A DNA stretch of 21,233 nucleotides, from assembly GCA_910584325.1 (NCBI GenBank), contig CAJTZH010000048.1, positions 1 through 21,233 of the forward strand. The letters are read 5' to 3'. Below, piece after piece: positions 6,534 to 14,820 of this stretch. A model generated the notes under the pieces. The model ran no database searches. It was not told the origin of the DNA and was given only the letters and a program-made list of their open reading frames with translations. The position numbers were made by a program, and so were the translations under genes. Position 1 is the first letter of the stretch, and every line of letters begins with the position of its first letter. Origin of the DNA: an uncultured Lachnospiraceae bacterium. Its GTDB lineage: Bacteria; Bacillota; Clostridia; Lachnospirales; Lachnospiraceae.

Positions 6534-7625
6534 ATGGGTAAAGATGAAAAGTTAAAAGCATTGGATGCAGCAATTGCGAATATTGAGAAGCAGTACGGAA
6601 AGTGTACCGTTATGAAGTTAGGCGACTCTGCCAATAATATGAATGTGGAGGTAATTCCGACAGGCTCATTAAGCCTTGATATAGCGCTTGGACTCGGTGG
6701 TGTTCCGAAGGGACGAATTGTGGAGATTTACGGACCGGAATCGAGTGGTAAGACAACAGTTGCGTTACATATGGTAGCGGAGGTGCAGAAGCAGGGAGGC
6801 ATTGCGGCTTTTATTGACGCTGAGCATGCGTTGGACCCTGTATATGCGAAGAATATCGGCGTTGATATTGATAATTTGTATATTTCACAGCCGGATAACG
6901 GAGAACAGGCATTGGAGATAACGGAGACAATGGTGCGTTCCGGTGCTGTCGATATAGTAATTGTCGATTCGGTTGCGGCGCTTGTACCGAAAGCGGAGAT
7001 TGACGGCGAGATGGGGGATTCCCATGTCGGTCTGCAGGCGAGACTGATGTCGCAGGCGCTCAGAAAGCTGACTGCCGTAGTGAATAAGAACGATTGTATT
7101 ATCATTTTTATCAATCAGCTCCGTGAAAAGGTTGGCGTGATGTTCGGTAATCCGGAGACGACAACGGGCGGTCGTGCGTTGAAATTCTATGCGTCCGTAC
7201 GGTTGGATGTCAGACGAATTGAAGCGTTGAAGCAGGGCGGCGAGGTTATCGGTAACAGAACAAGAATTAAGGTGGTTAAGAATAAGGTGGCGCCTCCGTT
7301 TAAGGAAGCTGAGTTTGATATAATGTTCGGACAAGGTATATCTACAGAGGGTGACGTTCTTGACTTGGCGGTGAACTGTAATATCGTTAATAAGAGCGGC
7401 GCATGGTTTGCATATAAAGACGAGAAGATTGGTCAGGGACGTGAGAATGCCAAGGGGTATCTGAGAGACAATCCTGCCGTGCTTGAAGAGATTACGAAGA
7501 AAGTGCGTGAGTTTTATCAGGTGGGCACCGATGCATTAGAAGAGACAATAGTGCCGGAAAGTACTGCAACGAAGAGCAGAATCTCCAAGAAGAAAGAAAA
7601 AGAAGAAACAGAAGCAGAGGGCTAA
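6534..7625 (+). CDS. recA: Recombinase RecA
   Basis: 363 residues from ATG 6534, which has AAGGAG 7 nt upstream. The frame is open further upstream to a GTG at 6459, but that start would lie on the promoter and SOS box, so it is rejected. RecA forms ATP-dependent filaments on single-stranded DNA for strand exchange and triggers LexA self-cleavage. Walker A GPESSGKT spans 67-74, Walker B IVIVD 141-145, the L1 loop is near 155-164, and the L2 loop around NQLREKVGVMFGNPETT at about 194-210. The C-terminus is Lys/Glu rich, as is usual. Expression should be SOS-controlled through the box at 6504-6517. recX follows after three bases. Confidence 0.98.
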   Translation: MGKDEKLKALDAAIANIEKQYGKCTVMKLGDSANNMNVEVIPTGSLSLDIALGLGGVPKGRIVEIYGPESSGKTTVALHMVAEVQKQGGIAAFIDAEHALDPVYAKNIGVDIDNLYISQPDNGEQALEITETMVRSGAVDIVIVDSVAALVPKAEIDGEMGDSHVGLQARLMSQALRKLTAVVNKNDCIIIFINQLREKVGVMFGNPETTTGGRALKFYASVRLDVRRIEALKQGGEVIGNRTRIKVVKNKVAPPFKEAEFDIMFGQGISTEGDVLDLAVNCNIVNKSGAWFAYKDEKIGQGRENAKGYLRDNPAVLEEITKKVREFYQVGTDALEETIVPESTATKSRISKKKEKEETEAEG

Positions 7626-7628
7626 GCA

Positions 7629-8228
7629 TTGGAGTATCTTGTAACAGGGATGGCGGATGTTACTTCCAAGAAGGTGCGCATCCAGATTAATTACGACGAA
7701 TATATTGCTTTGTATAGGGGCGAGGCAGGACGGTTTCATATTGAGGAAGGATGTCTCATAGAAGAGCAGATTTACAGGAGGATTATGGAGGAGGTTCTGC
7801 CAAAGAGAGCAAGGGAGCGTTGTCTTAACCTGCTGTCAAGGCGGGATATGACGGAGCTCGAGCTTAGAAAGAAGCTAAGGGACAGCTATTATCCAGTCCA
7901 TGTTATTGACAGTACGATGGATTGTCTGAGGCGGAATCATTTGCTGAATGATGAATTTTACGCGGACAATTATGTCAGTTTTCACCGCAAAGACAGAAGT
8001 ATCCGTCAGATAAAGCAGGAATTGAGCAGTAAGGGGATTGATAAAGAGACGGTTTCCGAAATTTTAGAGGACAGCCCTATCGACGAAGAGCAGAACATAG
8101 CCATAATTTTGAAAAAGAGGCATTTTGACGCCGCGAACGCGACGCCGCAGGAGCGTATGAAAATCTGCGGATATCTGTTAAGGAAGGGATATGATTACGA
8201 CAAAGTCAGACGGATGATTATGGAGTAG
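7629..8228 (+). CDS. recX: Regulatory protein RecX
   Basis: 199 residues. RecX binds RecA filaments and limits RecA activity. It is an all-helical repeat protein, and typical signatures are visible: RARERCLNLLSRRDMTELEL, then the second-repeat segment around LNDEFYADNYV, and the basic C-terminal GYDYDKVRRMI. The likely start is TTG at 7629 with AGAGGG at 7616-7621. An in-frame ATG at 7650 is possible but lacks a spaced ribosome binding site. Being three bases after recA, it is co-transcribed and shares SOS control. The weak start codon may keep RecX below RecA levels (inference). Confidence 0.9.
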   Translation: MEYLVTGMADVTSKKVRIQINYDEYIALYRGEAGRFHIEEGCLIEEQIYRRIMEEVLPKRARERCLNLLSRRDMTELELRKKLRDSYYPVHVIDSTMDCLRRNHLLNDEFYADNYVSFHRKDRSIRQIKQELSSKGIDKETVSEILEDSPIDEEQNIAIILKKRHFDAANATPQERMKICGYLLRKGYDYDKVRRMIME

Positions 8229-8298
8229 CACAATCAACTGTTTATTGGTTTATTGTGATGCTATTTGCGGAAATGTTTGTGCAGATGGCACAATTTAC

Positions 8299-8327
8299 TT
8301 GACTTCTTCTTAATAATAATGTAGAAT
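8299..8327 (+). promoter_or_regulatory. Promoter of rny
   Basis: TTGACT (8299-8304) and TAGAAT (8322-8327) with a 17-nt spacer, about 50 nt upstream of the rny start. It makes rny an independent transcription unit. A further TATACT at 8338-8343 has no good -35. Confidence 0.75.
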
Positions 8328-8375
8328 TAATCTGTTGTATACTGTACAATGAAAATTAAATAAGGAGGTGCTCCT

Positions 8376-9935
8376 GTGCCGATATCGATAACAACGTTAG
8401 TGATTGCTATTGTTGTAGCGATTGTAATAGCAGCAGTTGTTACATGGTTTATCTCGGAGGCAATGCACAAAGCTTCAGACAGCAAGAAGATTGACAGTGC
8501 TGAAAACAAGGCGAAGAAGATTATTGACGACGCTTTGAAGACCGCTGAGACCAAGAAAAGAGAGGCATTACTTGAAGCCAAGGAAGAATCCTTGAAGACC
8601 AAGAATGAACTCGAGAAAGAAACCAAGGAGAGACGTGCTGAGTTACAACGTTACGAAAGGAGAGTACTTTCTAAAGAGGAAACTTTGGACAAGAAGATAG
8701 ACGCCGTAGAAAAGCGTGACCAGAGTATTACCCGTAAGGAAGAGGAACTCAACAGACAAAAGCAGATAGTGGATGAACTTAGCGAAAAAAGGCAGCAGGA
8801 ACTGGAAAGAATCTCTGGTCTTACCTCCGAACAGGCAAAAGAATATCTTTTGAAAACTGTTGAAGAAGAAGTAAAACATGATACTGCTATGATGATTAAA
8901 GAAGCGGATAGCAGAGCAAAAGAAGAATGCGAGAAGAAGGCAAAGGAATATGTTGTTACAGCAATTCAGAAGTGTGCCGCTGACCATGTAGCGGAAACAA
9001 CGATTTCAGTAGTACAGCTGCCGAATGATGAGATGAAGGGTAGAATTATCGGTCGTGAAGGTCGTAATATCCGTACTCTCGAGACATTAACCGGCGTGGA
9101 ACTGATTATTGATGACACTCCTGAAGCAGTTGTATTATCTGGCTTTGATCCAATTAAGAGAGAGGTCGCAAGAATTGCTCTTGAAAAATTAATTGTAGAT
9201 GGTCGTATTCATCCAGCCCGTATTGAGGAAATGGTTGAAAAAGCTCAAAGAGAGGTTGAGACATTAATTCGTGAGGAAGGTGAAGCTGCAGCCCTTGAGG
9301 TTGGTGTACATGCAATTCATCCTGAACTGATTAAGTTATTGGGAAGAATGAAATTTAGAACCAGTTATGGTCAAAATGCCCTCAAGCATTCTATTGAGGT
9401 TGCACAGCTTTCAGGATTACTGGCTGGTGAGATTGGTTTGGATATCAAGATTGCGAAACGAGCAGGTCTGTTACATGATATCGGTAAATCAATCGACCAC
9501 GAAATCGAAGGCTCACATATTCAGATTGGTGTGGACTTATGTAAGAAGTATAAGGAATCACCGATTGTTATTAATGCAGTAGAAGCGCATCATGGCGACG
9601 TTGAACCGCAATCATTGATTGCCTGCATCGTTCAGGCGGCAGATACTATATCGGCTGCAAGACCGGGTGCAAGAAGAGAGACGTTAGAAACTTATACAAA
9701 CAGGTTGAAACAATTAGAAGATATTACAAATTCCTTTAAGGGAGTTGACAAATCTTTTGCTATTCAGGCAGGTAGAGAGATTCGAGTTATGGTAGTTCCT
9801 GAAGTAGTCAGTGATGCAGATATGATTTTACTTGCAAGGGATATTTCTAAGCAGATTGAAAGCGAGCTTGATTATCCGGGACAGATTAAGGTAAATCTTA
9901 TCCGTGAATCCAGAGTTACTGATTACGCGAAGTAG
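8376..9935 (+). CDS. rny: Ribonuclease Y, membrane-anchored endoribonuclease
   Basis: 519 residues, the standard length. RNase Y initiates mRNA decay and processing at the membrane in many Firmicutes. It has an N-terminal membrane helix (about 5-26), a long charged coiled coil (about 30-195), a KH RNA-binding domain with GRIIGREGRNIR at 222-233, and an HD metal-dependent phosphohydrolase domain. That domain shows H338, H367-D368 in LLHDIGKSIDHE, and the AHHGD motif near 405. The start is GTG, set by AAGGAGG at 8362-8368. It has its own promoter and terminator. It is the last host gene before the phage region. Confidence 0.98.
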   Translation: MPISITTLVIAIVVAIVIAAVVTWFISEAMHKASDSKKIDSAENKAKKIIDDALKTAETKKREALLEAKEESLKTKNELEKETKERRAELQRYERRVLSKEETLDKKIDAVEKRDQSITRKEEELNRQKQIVDELSEKRQQELERISGLTSEQAKEYLLKTVEEEVKHDTAMMIKEADSRAKEECEKKAKEYVVTAIQKCAADHVAETTISVVQLPNDEMKGRIIGREGRNIRTLETLTGVELIIDDTPEAVVLSGFDPIKREVARIALEKLIVDGRIHPARIEEMVEKAQREVETLIREEGEAAALEVGVHAIHPELIKLLGRMKFRTSYGQNALKHSIEVAQLSGLLAGEIGLDIKIAKRAGLLHDIGKSIDHEIEGSHIQIGVDLCKKYKESPIVINAVEAHHGDVEPQSLIACIVQAADTISAARPGARRETLETYTNRLKQLEDITNSFKGVDKSFAIQAGREIRVMVVPEVVSDADMILLARDISKQIESELDYPGQIKVNLIRESRVTDYAK

Positions 9936-9947
9936 TTCAGGTAATAA

Positions 9948-9998
9948 AGCAGAAAAGTCTTGTAAATAGTGTACAAGCTTTTCTGCTTTTTATTTTTT
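9948..9998 (+). terminator. Strong terminator of rny, shared with the convergent phage gene
   Basis: A 16-bp stem with one bulged T: 9948-9957 pairs with 9978-9987, and 9959-9964 with 9972-9977. A 7-nt loop separates the arms and a T-rich tail runs to 9998. The convergent phage gene has its stop codon at 9997-9999, inside this tail. On the - strand the stem is followed by a less T-rich sequence, so it may terminate the phage transcript only partly. Confidence 0.93.
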
Positions 9999-10248
9999 AG
10001 TCCGCTCCTCTTTCCAAGTCTGCGATTCTGTGATTTGCAACATCAAGTTTTTCGTCATGCAGCGCGACTTCCTGTTCAAGGCGGTAAGTGCGTTCAATGA
10101 CGCTGTTGTGTTTGTCTACGCGGTTTGTGAGCTGCTCTAGCTTGTATTCTAAAAGTGTTCTTGTAGCGTTTGACTGGTAGTGGTTGTTGATGATGCAGAC
10201 GAGGAGAGTGACCGCGGAACTAATAAGGATACCGATTATTGTTTCCAT
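9997..10248 (-). CDS. Small membrane-anchored coiled-coil phage protein (holin-associated/XhlA-like)
   Basis: 83 residues. An N-terminal membrane helix (about 4-22, IIGILISSAVTLLVCII) is followed by a charged heptad-rich coiled coil to the end. This layout resembles the XhlA/haemolysin-like proteins that sit before holin and endolysin genes at the end of phage tail operons. AGGAGG stands 5 nt before the ATG. Here no holin or endolysin follows: the TAA stop lies in the rny terminator. The C-terminus does not look cut off. A role in host lysis is inferred from family resemblance and position only. Confidence 0.6.
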   Translation of the reverse strand: METIIGILISSAVTLLVCIINNHYQSNATRTLLEYKLEQLTNRVDKHNSVIERTYRLEQEVALHDEKLDVANHRIADLERGAD

Positions 10249-10308
10249 AGGGACCTCCTGTGTGTTGTTTGGTTAAAGGGGAAATGTTTTTATTAATATC
10301 TTGTTATT

Positions 10309-12195
10309 TTAAGCCGTTCTTTTCCACATATAAACGTTAATATAGGGAGGCATGTTATTATGTTTGACATTCTCCCCTGTTTTTCCGGCAGTTGACTCGG
10401 TTGTTGTGACTGTATGCTGATGCTCCCCCGATACACTCGTATCATATCCGCTTGCTTGAAATGCTGTTCCATGATTGCTGCCGGGCGCCGCCAGGTCACG
10501 GCTGGAACCATATTTGTGTGAATGACCGCCGGTTGTATTGGTGCTTCCGTTAAGCTGGGGGATACTATGATTATGGCTTGGCAGCTCAGCTACTGTAAGC
10601 TGATGAGCTGCTTCACCACCCACGTTTCCTATATCGTTTATAGCAGCATAAAGAAATCTGTTTATAAGTCTTTCCCATGTGCCGCCGATAAAATTTGCAG
10701 GCGAATTGTTGTTGAATGAAATGTATACGGAACCAACAGGGTATACTTTGTTCAATATGCTGTCTGATACGTTATCGATTTGATTCACAAGATCATCATC
10801 CATATCTCTTAAGTCAGCCATATTTTCATCAATCCTGCTAATTTCTTCATCAATTAAATTCTTTAATACTTTTCCCTGCACGGAATCCAGTGGCATTCCG
10901 GGAATTGTAGCAAGCAAATTGTTTGTAGGAACAGGATTAACCTGAGCGCCCTCCTCAATGTTGTTTAGTTTATTAAGCAGTGCATCGGCTAGTTTTAAAA
11001 CATTCTCATTTGTGATTTCAATCGTCTGTCCGTCTGTTTCTATGATATTTGCACCGTGCAGAGTCCCATCTTCATCAATCGTTATTGTTGTTCCGTCAGG
11101 TTTCACAATACCGACATGTTCCGGTGTGGCAACAGAAACCAGTGAGACTTGTTCGGCTTTGTTTGCGCTTTCTGCAGCACTTTCTGCATAATTTTTTGCG
11201 AATGCTTCGGATTTACTTGCATTTGTTGCGCTTTCCAACGCTGCTTGGGCGCTGTTAGCTGAATTTGTTGCATTCTGCATGGCTTCTGTTGCACTTTTGA
11301 GTGCGTTTTCTTCGCTGTTCCTGGCATTATTCTCACTGATTTTGGAATTTGCTTCTGAATTGGCTGCGTTTAAAGCATGTTGCCGTGCAGCAGATTCGGA
11401 TAAGAGTGCGGCATCTTTTTTTTCATCTGCCAGATTTGCCGATTGTAATGCTGAACTAGAGCTTAATTCTGCCTGCTCTTTATAGTATTTTGCGTTGTCA
11501 GTAGAGTCGTTTTCACGTATTTCGTTGTTTGTACCGACAGCATAGGACTGAGCTATATTAGAATGTAATGCAGAATTCTCCTCCGATTGTTTTGCGTTTT
11601 CGGCTGATTCCTGGGCGGAAGAATTTAAAGATTCAGCGGTGTCGATTGCATCCTGTGCCTTTTGAAGTGATTTTACCGCATTATCATAGGCAGCAGTTGT
11701 ATCATTGAATAATTTAGTTGACGATTCTAACATTTTGTCAACTAAATCTGTTTTATCTAATGTAGATTCAATTTTATTTACCATACCATTCAGCGCGTTA
11801 AATTCATTAGAAGAAGTAATTGTTTCCACGTCAAAAGCTGCTTTTTTTACAAAAATAATAAAAGGGAAACTTTTAAGCTGCTGATTATTTGTTTTACTGA
11901 TTAACATAATTTGATAATCGCCTCGTCCTACAACGGCCGTCATTTGTGAGGTAACATCAACCAATATTTTTCCGTCTTTTGTTATTTCGCATGAATTAAA
12001 AATCTGTTTTGTATCTGGTTTTGTGCCAGTAATAAAAACATCTACATCATTGGTTACAGCATATGGTTTGTTATTTTCTATCAATTCAACTTCAAATCCT
12101 CTAACGTCATTTCCGTCGCCCTGTATCGTATTATATTGAGTAAAGTTATTGTTACTTGACAAATCAATTTGATAATACTGATATGTTTTATTCAT
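10309..12195 (-). CDS. Baseplate/receptor-binding fibre with His-rich collar-like tip
   Basis: 628 residues. Residues about 1-130 resemble the N-terminal domain of BppU-type upper baseplate proteins (YYQIDLSSNNNFTQYNTIQGDG onward), the part that attaches a fibre to the phage tail. Residues about 160-350 are an Ala/Ser/Glu/Asn-rich coiled coil. A short GIVKPDGTTI-DEDGTLHGAN module follows. The C-terminus starts with YPVGSVYISFN and GGTWERL, typical of collar/gp10-like tips, and carries three HxH motifs (541/543, 558/560, 592/594) and a final NNMPPYINVYMWKRT. Such tips usually bind the host surface. AAGGAGG precedes the ATG. Its first 410 residues are paralogous to the neighbouring upstream fibre, and only the tips differ. 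It should be a trimeric adhesin at the tail tip. Confidence 0.82.
   Translation of the reverse strand: MNKTYQYYQIDLSSNNNFTQYNTIQGDGNDVRGFEVELIENNKPYAVTNDVDVFITGTKPDTKQIFNSCEITKDGKILVDVTSQMTAVVGRGDYQIMLISKTNNQQLKSFPFIIFVKKAAFDVETITSSNEFNALNGMVNKIESTLDKTDLVDKMLESSTKLFNDTTAAYDNAVKSLQKAQDAIDTAESLNSSAQESAENAKQSEENSALHSNIAQSYAVGTNNEIRENDSTDNAKYYKEQAELSSSSALQSANLADEKKDAALLSESAARQHALNAANSEANSKISENNARNSEENALKSATEAMQNATNSANSAQAALESATNASKSEAFAKNYAESAAESANKAEQVSLVSVATPEHVGIVKPDGTTITIDEDGTLHGANIIETDGQTIEITNENVLKLADALLNKLNNIEEGAQVNPVPTNNLLATIPGMPLDSVQGKVLKNLIDEEISRIDENMADLRDMDDDLVNQIDNVSDSILNKVYPVGSVYISFNNNSPANFIGGTWERLINRFLYAAINDIGNVGGEAAHQLTVAELPSHNHSIPQLNGSTNTTGGHSHKYGSSRDLAAPGSNHGTAFQASGYDTSVSGEHQHTVTTTESTAGKTGENVKHNNMPPYINVYMWKRTA
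10965..12195 (-). repeat. Direct repeat copy 2: shared fibre N-terminal module
   Basis: Codes for residues 1 to about 410 of the collar-tipped fibre. It matches 13305-14561 in the same orientation, with long near-identical stretches. One example is the segment encoding YYKEQAE and the preceding NDSTDNAK, visible at about 11470-11520 and 13840-13890. Limits were judged from the protein alignment by eye. Confidence 0.85.
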
Positions 12196-12254
12196 TTAAA
12201 AGTCCTCCTTAGAAAATTAGTCATTCTCCTCATTTTTAAAATGTTTTTTACAAT

Positions 12255-14561
12255 TTAGATTCCTACCATATGTATAAAGAATGAATCCGTATCCTGCCCG
12301 TATCCGCTAAATCTTCTTGTTAAAATTCTAATAATATTACCATCAGCATAGCAATCATATCTATAGGTGTTTTCTAAATTGCTGCAATATAAATTCCACG
12401 ATGGGCATTGTGTAAAGCCGTGTTCCCGATAATTAATTGTAACATCATGTTCTGCTGCGCCGGTCATTGCAAACTTAACATTTACAACTTTAATCTGGCT
12501 GTTTATTATGCTATTTTTAATGTTTGCAAGATAATTATTCAAATATTCTCCGTTTGCCCATTTCATCTTTATGTTACCGTCTGTTTGATATATTGCTCCT
12601 TCAGTTGTACTTATATTTCCTGCCATACAACCACCAGATAAAGGCAAATAGTTATTTAATTGTCCTTTTGTTGCATATGTAGTTTTTATATTACTGCCGT
12701 CTTGGTCGGTGTAGGCACGAGTTACTCTGATATTTGGATATGCGCTTTGACCGTTTAGTTTATAATCAGCGCCTAAATCAACCACAAGCGGATCATCATT
12801 TGATATAAATGCACGTATATAATTATCGCCTAATGCGTTGCCTGATGGAGAATTCCAATCTGAATTCAAAATAGGTACATATCCCGACCTTGCATTTAAA
12901 TCACTTAACTTATTTTGAATATTTTCATGAATACCTTGCAGATAAATCAGTTCGCTAGCTGTTATTAATCCGCCGTCCTGTACATTGCCACTATTGTCCG
13001 TAACCAGAATCCTGTTAGGAACTCTTCCTGTACGAGTTACGTTATCTGGTTTTTCCAACAAATCATTATAACTGCCCGTAAATGCCACCGTTTTTAAATC
13101 CGAAAACCATTTCTTGATTTTCCCTAAAATAGTTGACAGTTTTTCTCCGCTGACAATATTATTTCTCTCTGTTTCTTCGTCAAAAGTAGTGTCAAGATTA
13201 TATTCTAAAGTTTCAATTTTATTATCAACAGTTCCAAAATTGTCTTCGATTGCATCAAATCTATTATCTACATATTCACTCAGTTCATCATTTGCGTTCG
13301 ATAAACTATCAAGCCTGTTAAGAACGGCATCGGATACTTTAAGGACATTATCGTCTGTTTTGACAATGCTCTGTCCGTCTACATCTACCGTATTTGCTCC
13401 ATGCAGGGTTCCGTCCTCATCAACCGTTATCGTGGTGCCGTCAGGTTTCACAATACCTGCATGTTCTGGTGTGGCAATCGTAATTCCGACGATATCTTCC
13501 GCTCTTTGCGCACTTTTTTCCGCGTTTTCGGCATATGTTTTTGCGGATGTTTCAGATGTACCGGCATTTGTGGCACTTTCTAATGCTTTTTTTGCACTTT
13601 GGGCAGATGCGGCAGCGCTGTTTTCTGAATTTGCGGCGCTCTGCAATGCGTCGGACGAACTCTGTGCCGCATTTTCCTCACTTGTTTTTGCGTTGTCGGC
13701 GCTTGATTTTGCATTTGCTTCCGAAGCAGAGGCGTTTGCTGCATATTGCTGTGCCTTCATTTCCGACGCGGATGCGTCATCTGCTTTCTGACTTGCTAAA
13801 TTTGCCGACTGTAATGCGGATGTAGAAGATGACTCTGCCTGTTCTTTATAGTATTTTGCATTGTCAGTAGAGTCATTTTCACGGCTCTCATCATTTGTTC
13901 CAACAGCATAGGATTTGGAAAGATTAGAATATAAAAGAGAATTTTCTTCCGATTGCTTCGCGTTCTCGGCTGACTCCAAAGCCGTGGAGTTAATTGATTC
14001 GGCGGTTTCGATTGCATCCTGTGCCTTTTCAAGTGATTTGACCGCGTTATCATAGGCAGTAGTAGTATCTTCCAATATCTGGCTGGATGATTCCAACATA
14101 CTGTCAACTAAATCTGTTTTATTTAATGTGGACTCAATTTTATTGACCATACCGTTCAGGGCATGAAACTCATTAGAAGAAGTGATGGTTTCAGCATTAA
14201 AAGCTGACTTTTTCACATAAATAATAAAAGGGAAACTTTTAATCTGTTGATTTGTTGTTTTACTGATTAGCACAATCTGATAATTGCCTCGTCCTGCAAC
14301 GGCAGACATTTGTGTTGTCACGTCAACTAATATTGTACCTTGTTCTGTTACTTCGCAGGAATTAAAAATTTGTTTTGTATCAGGTTTTGTACCGGCAATA
14401 AAAACTTCTACATCATCGCTTATTATGTAAGGCTTTTTATTTTCTATCAGTTCAACTTCAAAGCCTCGAATGCCGTTACCGTCACCTTGTATTGTATTAT
14501 ATTGAACAAAGTTATTATTGTTCGACAAATCAATTTGAAAATTTTGATAAATACCGTTCAT
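12255..14561 (-). CDS. Baseplate/receptor-binding fibre, longer paralogue
   Basis: 768 residues from ATG 14561, which has an AAAGGAGG site 7 nt upstream. A TTG eight codons further up lies before that site and is not the start. The N-terminal BppU-like domain, coiled coil and GIVKPDGTTI module match the next gene downstream. After residue about 415 the sequence is unrelated. It has a further coiled segment, a region with VAFTGSYNDLLEKP typical of phage fibre shafts, a YLPLSGGCMAGNI repeat (about 640) as in many tail fibres, and a C-terminal tip around YREHGFTQCPSWNLYC. No His-rich tip is present. It probably binds a different receptor from its paralogue, or forms the fibre shaft while the other forms the tip; the sequence does not decide. 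Confidence 0.8.
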   Translation of the reverse strand: MNGIYQNFQIDLSNNNNFVQYNTIQGDGNGIRGFEVELIENKKPYIISDDVEVFIAGTKPDTKQIFNSCEVTEQGTILVDVTTQMSAVAGRGNYQIVLISKTTNQQIKSFPFIIYVKKSAFNAETITSSNEFHALNGMVNKIESTLNKTDLVDSMLESSSQILEDTTTAYDNAVKSLEKAQDAIETAESINSTALESAENAKQSEENSLLYSNLSKSYAVGTNDESRENDSTDNAKYYKEQAESSSTSALQSANLASQKADDASASEMKAQQYAANASASEANAKSSADNAKTSEENAAQSSSDALQSAANSENSAAASAQSAKKALESATNAGTSETSAKTYAENAEKSAQRAEDIVGITIATPEHAGIVKPDGTTITVDEDGTLHGANTVDVDGQSIVKTDDNVLKVSDAVLNRLDSLSNANDELSEYVDNRFDAIEDNFGTVDNKIETLEYNLDTTFDEETERNNIVSGEKLSTILGKIKKWFSDLKTVAFTGSYNDLLEKPDNVTRTGRVPNRILVTDNSGNVQDGGLITASELIYLQGIHENIQNKLSDLNARSGYVPILNSDWNSPSGNALGDNYIRAFISNDDPLVVDLGADYKLNGQSAYPNIRVTRAYTDQDGSNIKTTYATKGQLNNYLPLSGGCMAGNISTTEGAIYQTDGNIKMKWANGEYLNNYLANIKNSIINSQIKVVNVKFAMTGAAEHDVTINYREHGFTQCPSWNLYCSNLENTYRYDCYADGNIIRILTRRFSGYGQDTDSFFIHMVGI
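13305..14561 (-). repeat. Direct repeat copy 1: shared fibre N-terminal module
   Basis: Codes for residues 1 to about 415 of the longer fibre. It is the partner of 10965-12195, with start codons 2366 bases apart. Homology ends near VLNRLDSL here and LLNKLNNI in the other copy, after which the two fibres diverge. Confidence 0.85.
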
Positions 14562-14587
14562 ATCTTTTCCTCCTTTAAACGGCAATG

Positions 14588-14803
14588 TTATTCATCTTGC
14601 TTTTTATCATGTTCTTCAATATCTTCTGAGCTATTGATTTCTACAGATTCTTCTGTAAGCTCTTTATTTACTTGTCCTATAAATTGAAATTCAATCTCTT
14701 TTAATATATCTTTTAAAATATAATAAACTGCCCCAACATTAAGATTCGAATTTAAAATAATTTTCATTACTTGTTCTCTAAATAAAAAATAATTTTTTGT
14801 CAT
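14588..14803 (-). CDS. Small hypothetical phage protein
   Basis: 71 residues, family not recognised. The N-terminal half is mixed hydrophobic and basic (FLFREQVMKIILNSNLNVGAVYYILKD in part), likely helical. The C-terminal third is strongly acidic (Glu/Asp/Lys) and probably flexible. There is no signal peptide or clear membrane helix. It sits between the tail-tip gene (stop at 14821, 17 bases before its ATG) and the longer fibre. A GAGG-type ribosome binding site lies upstream. Small genes in this slot are common in phage tail operons, which supports its reality. An assembly or connector role is only a guess. Confidence 0.6.
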   Translation of the reverse strand: MTKNYFLFREQVMKIILNSNLNVGAVYYILKDILKEIEFQFIGQVNKELTEESVEINSSEDIEEHDKKQDE

Positions 14804-14820
14804 AATTAAAATCCTCGTTC

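Noticed and set aside
8226..8263. Imperfect hairpin directly after recX
   Set aside because: The stem is 4 plus 5 bp with a bulge, the loop is long and no T-run follows; not enough for a terminator call.
13114..13791. 225-codon open frame on the + strand opposite the longer fibre
   Set aside because: It is antisense to an Ala/Ser/Glu-rich coiled coil, whose codon composition leaves the opposite strand free of stops; its protein is low-complexity Ser/Ala/Leu and has no partner logic.
14562..14585. TTG start eight codons upstream for the longer fibre
   Set aside because: The AAAGGAGG site lies inside these codons and points to ATG 14561; the paralogue also starts at the equivalent place.
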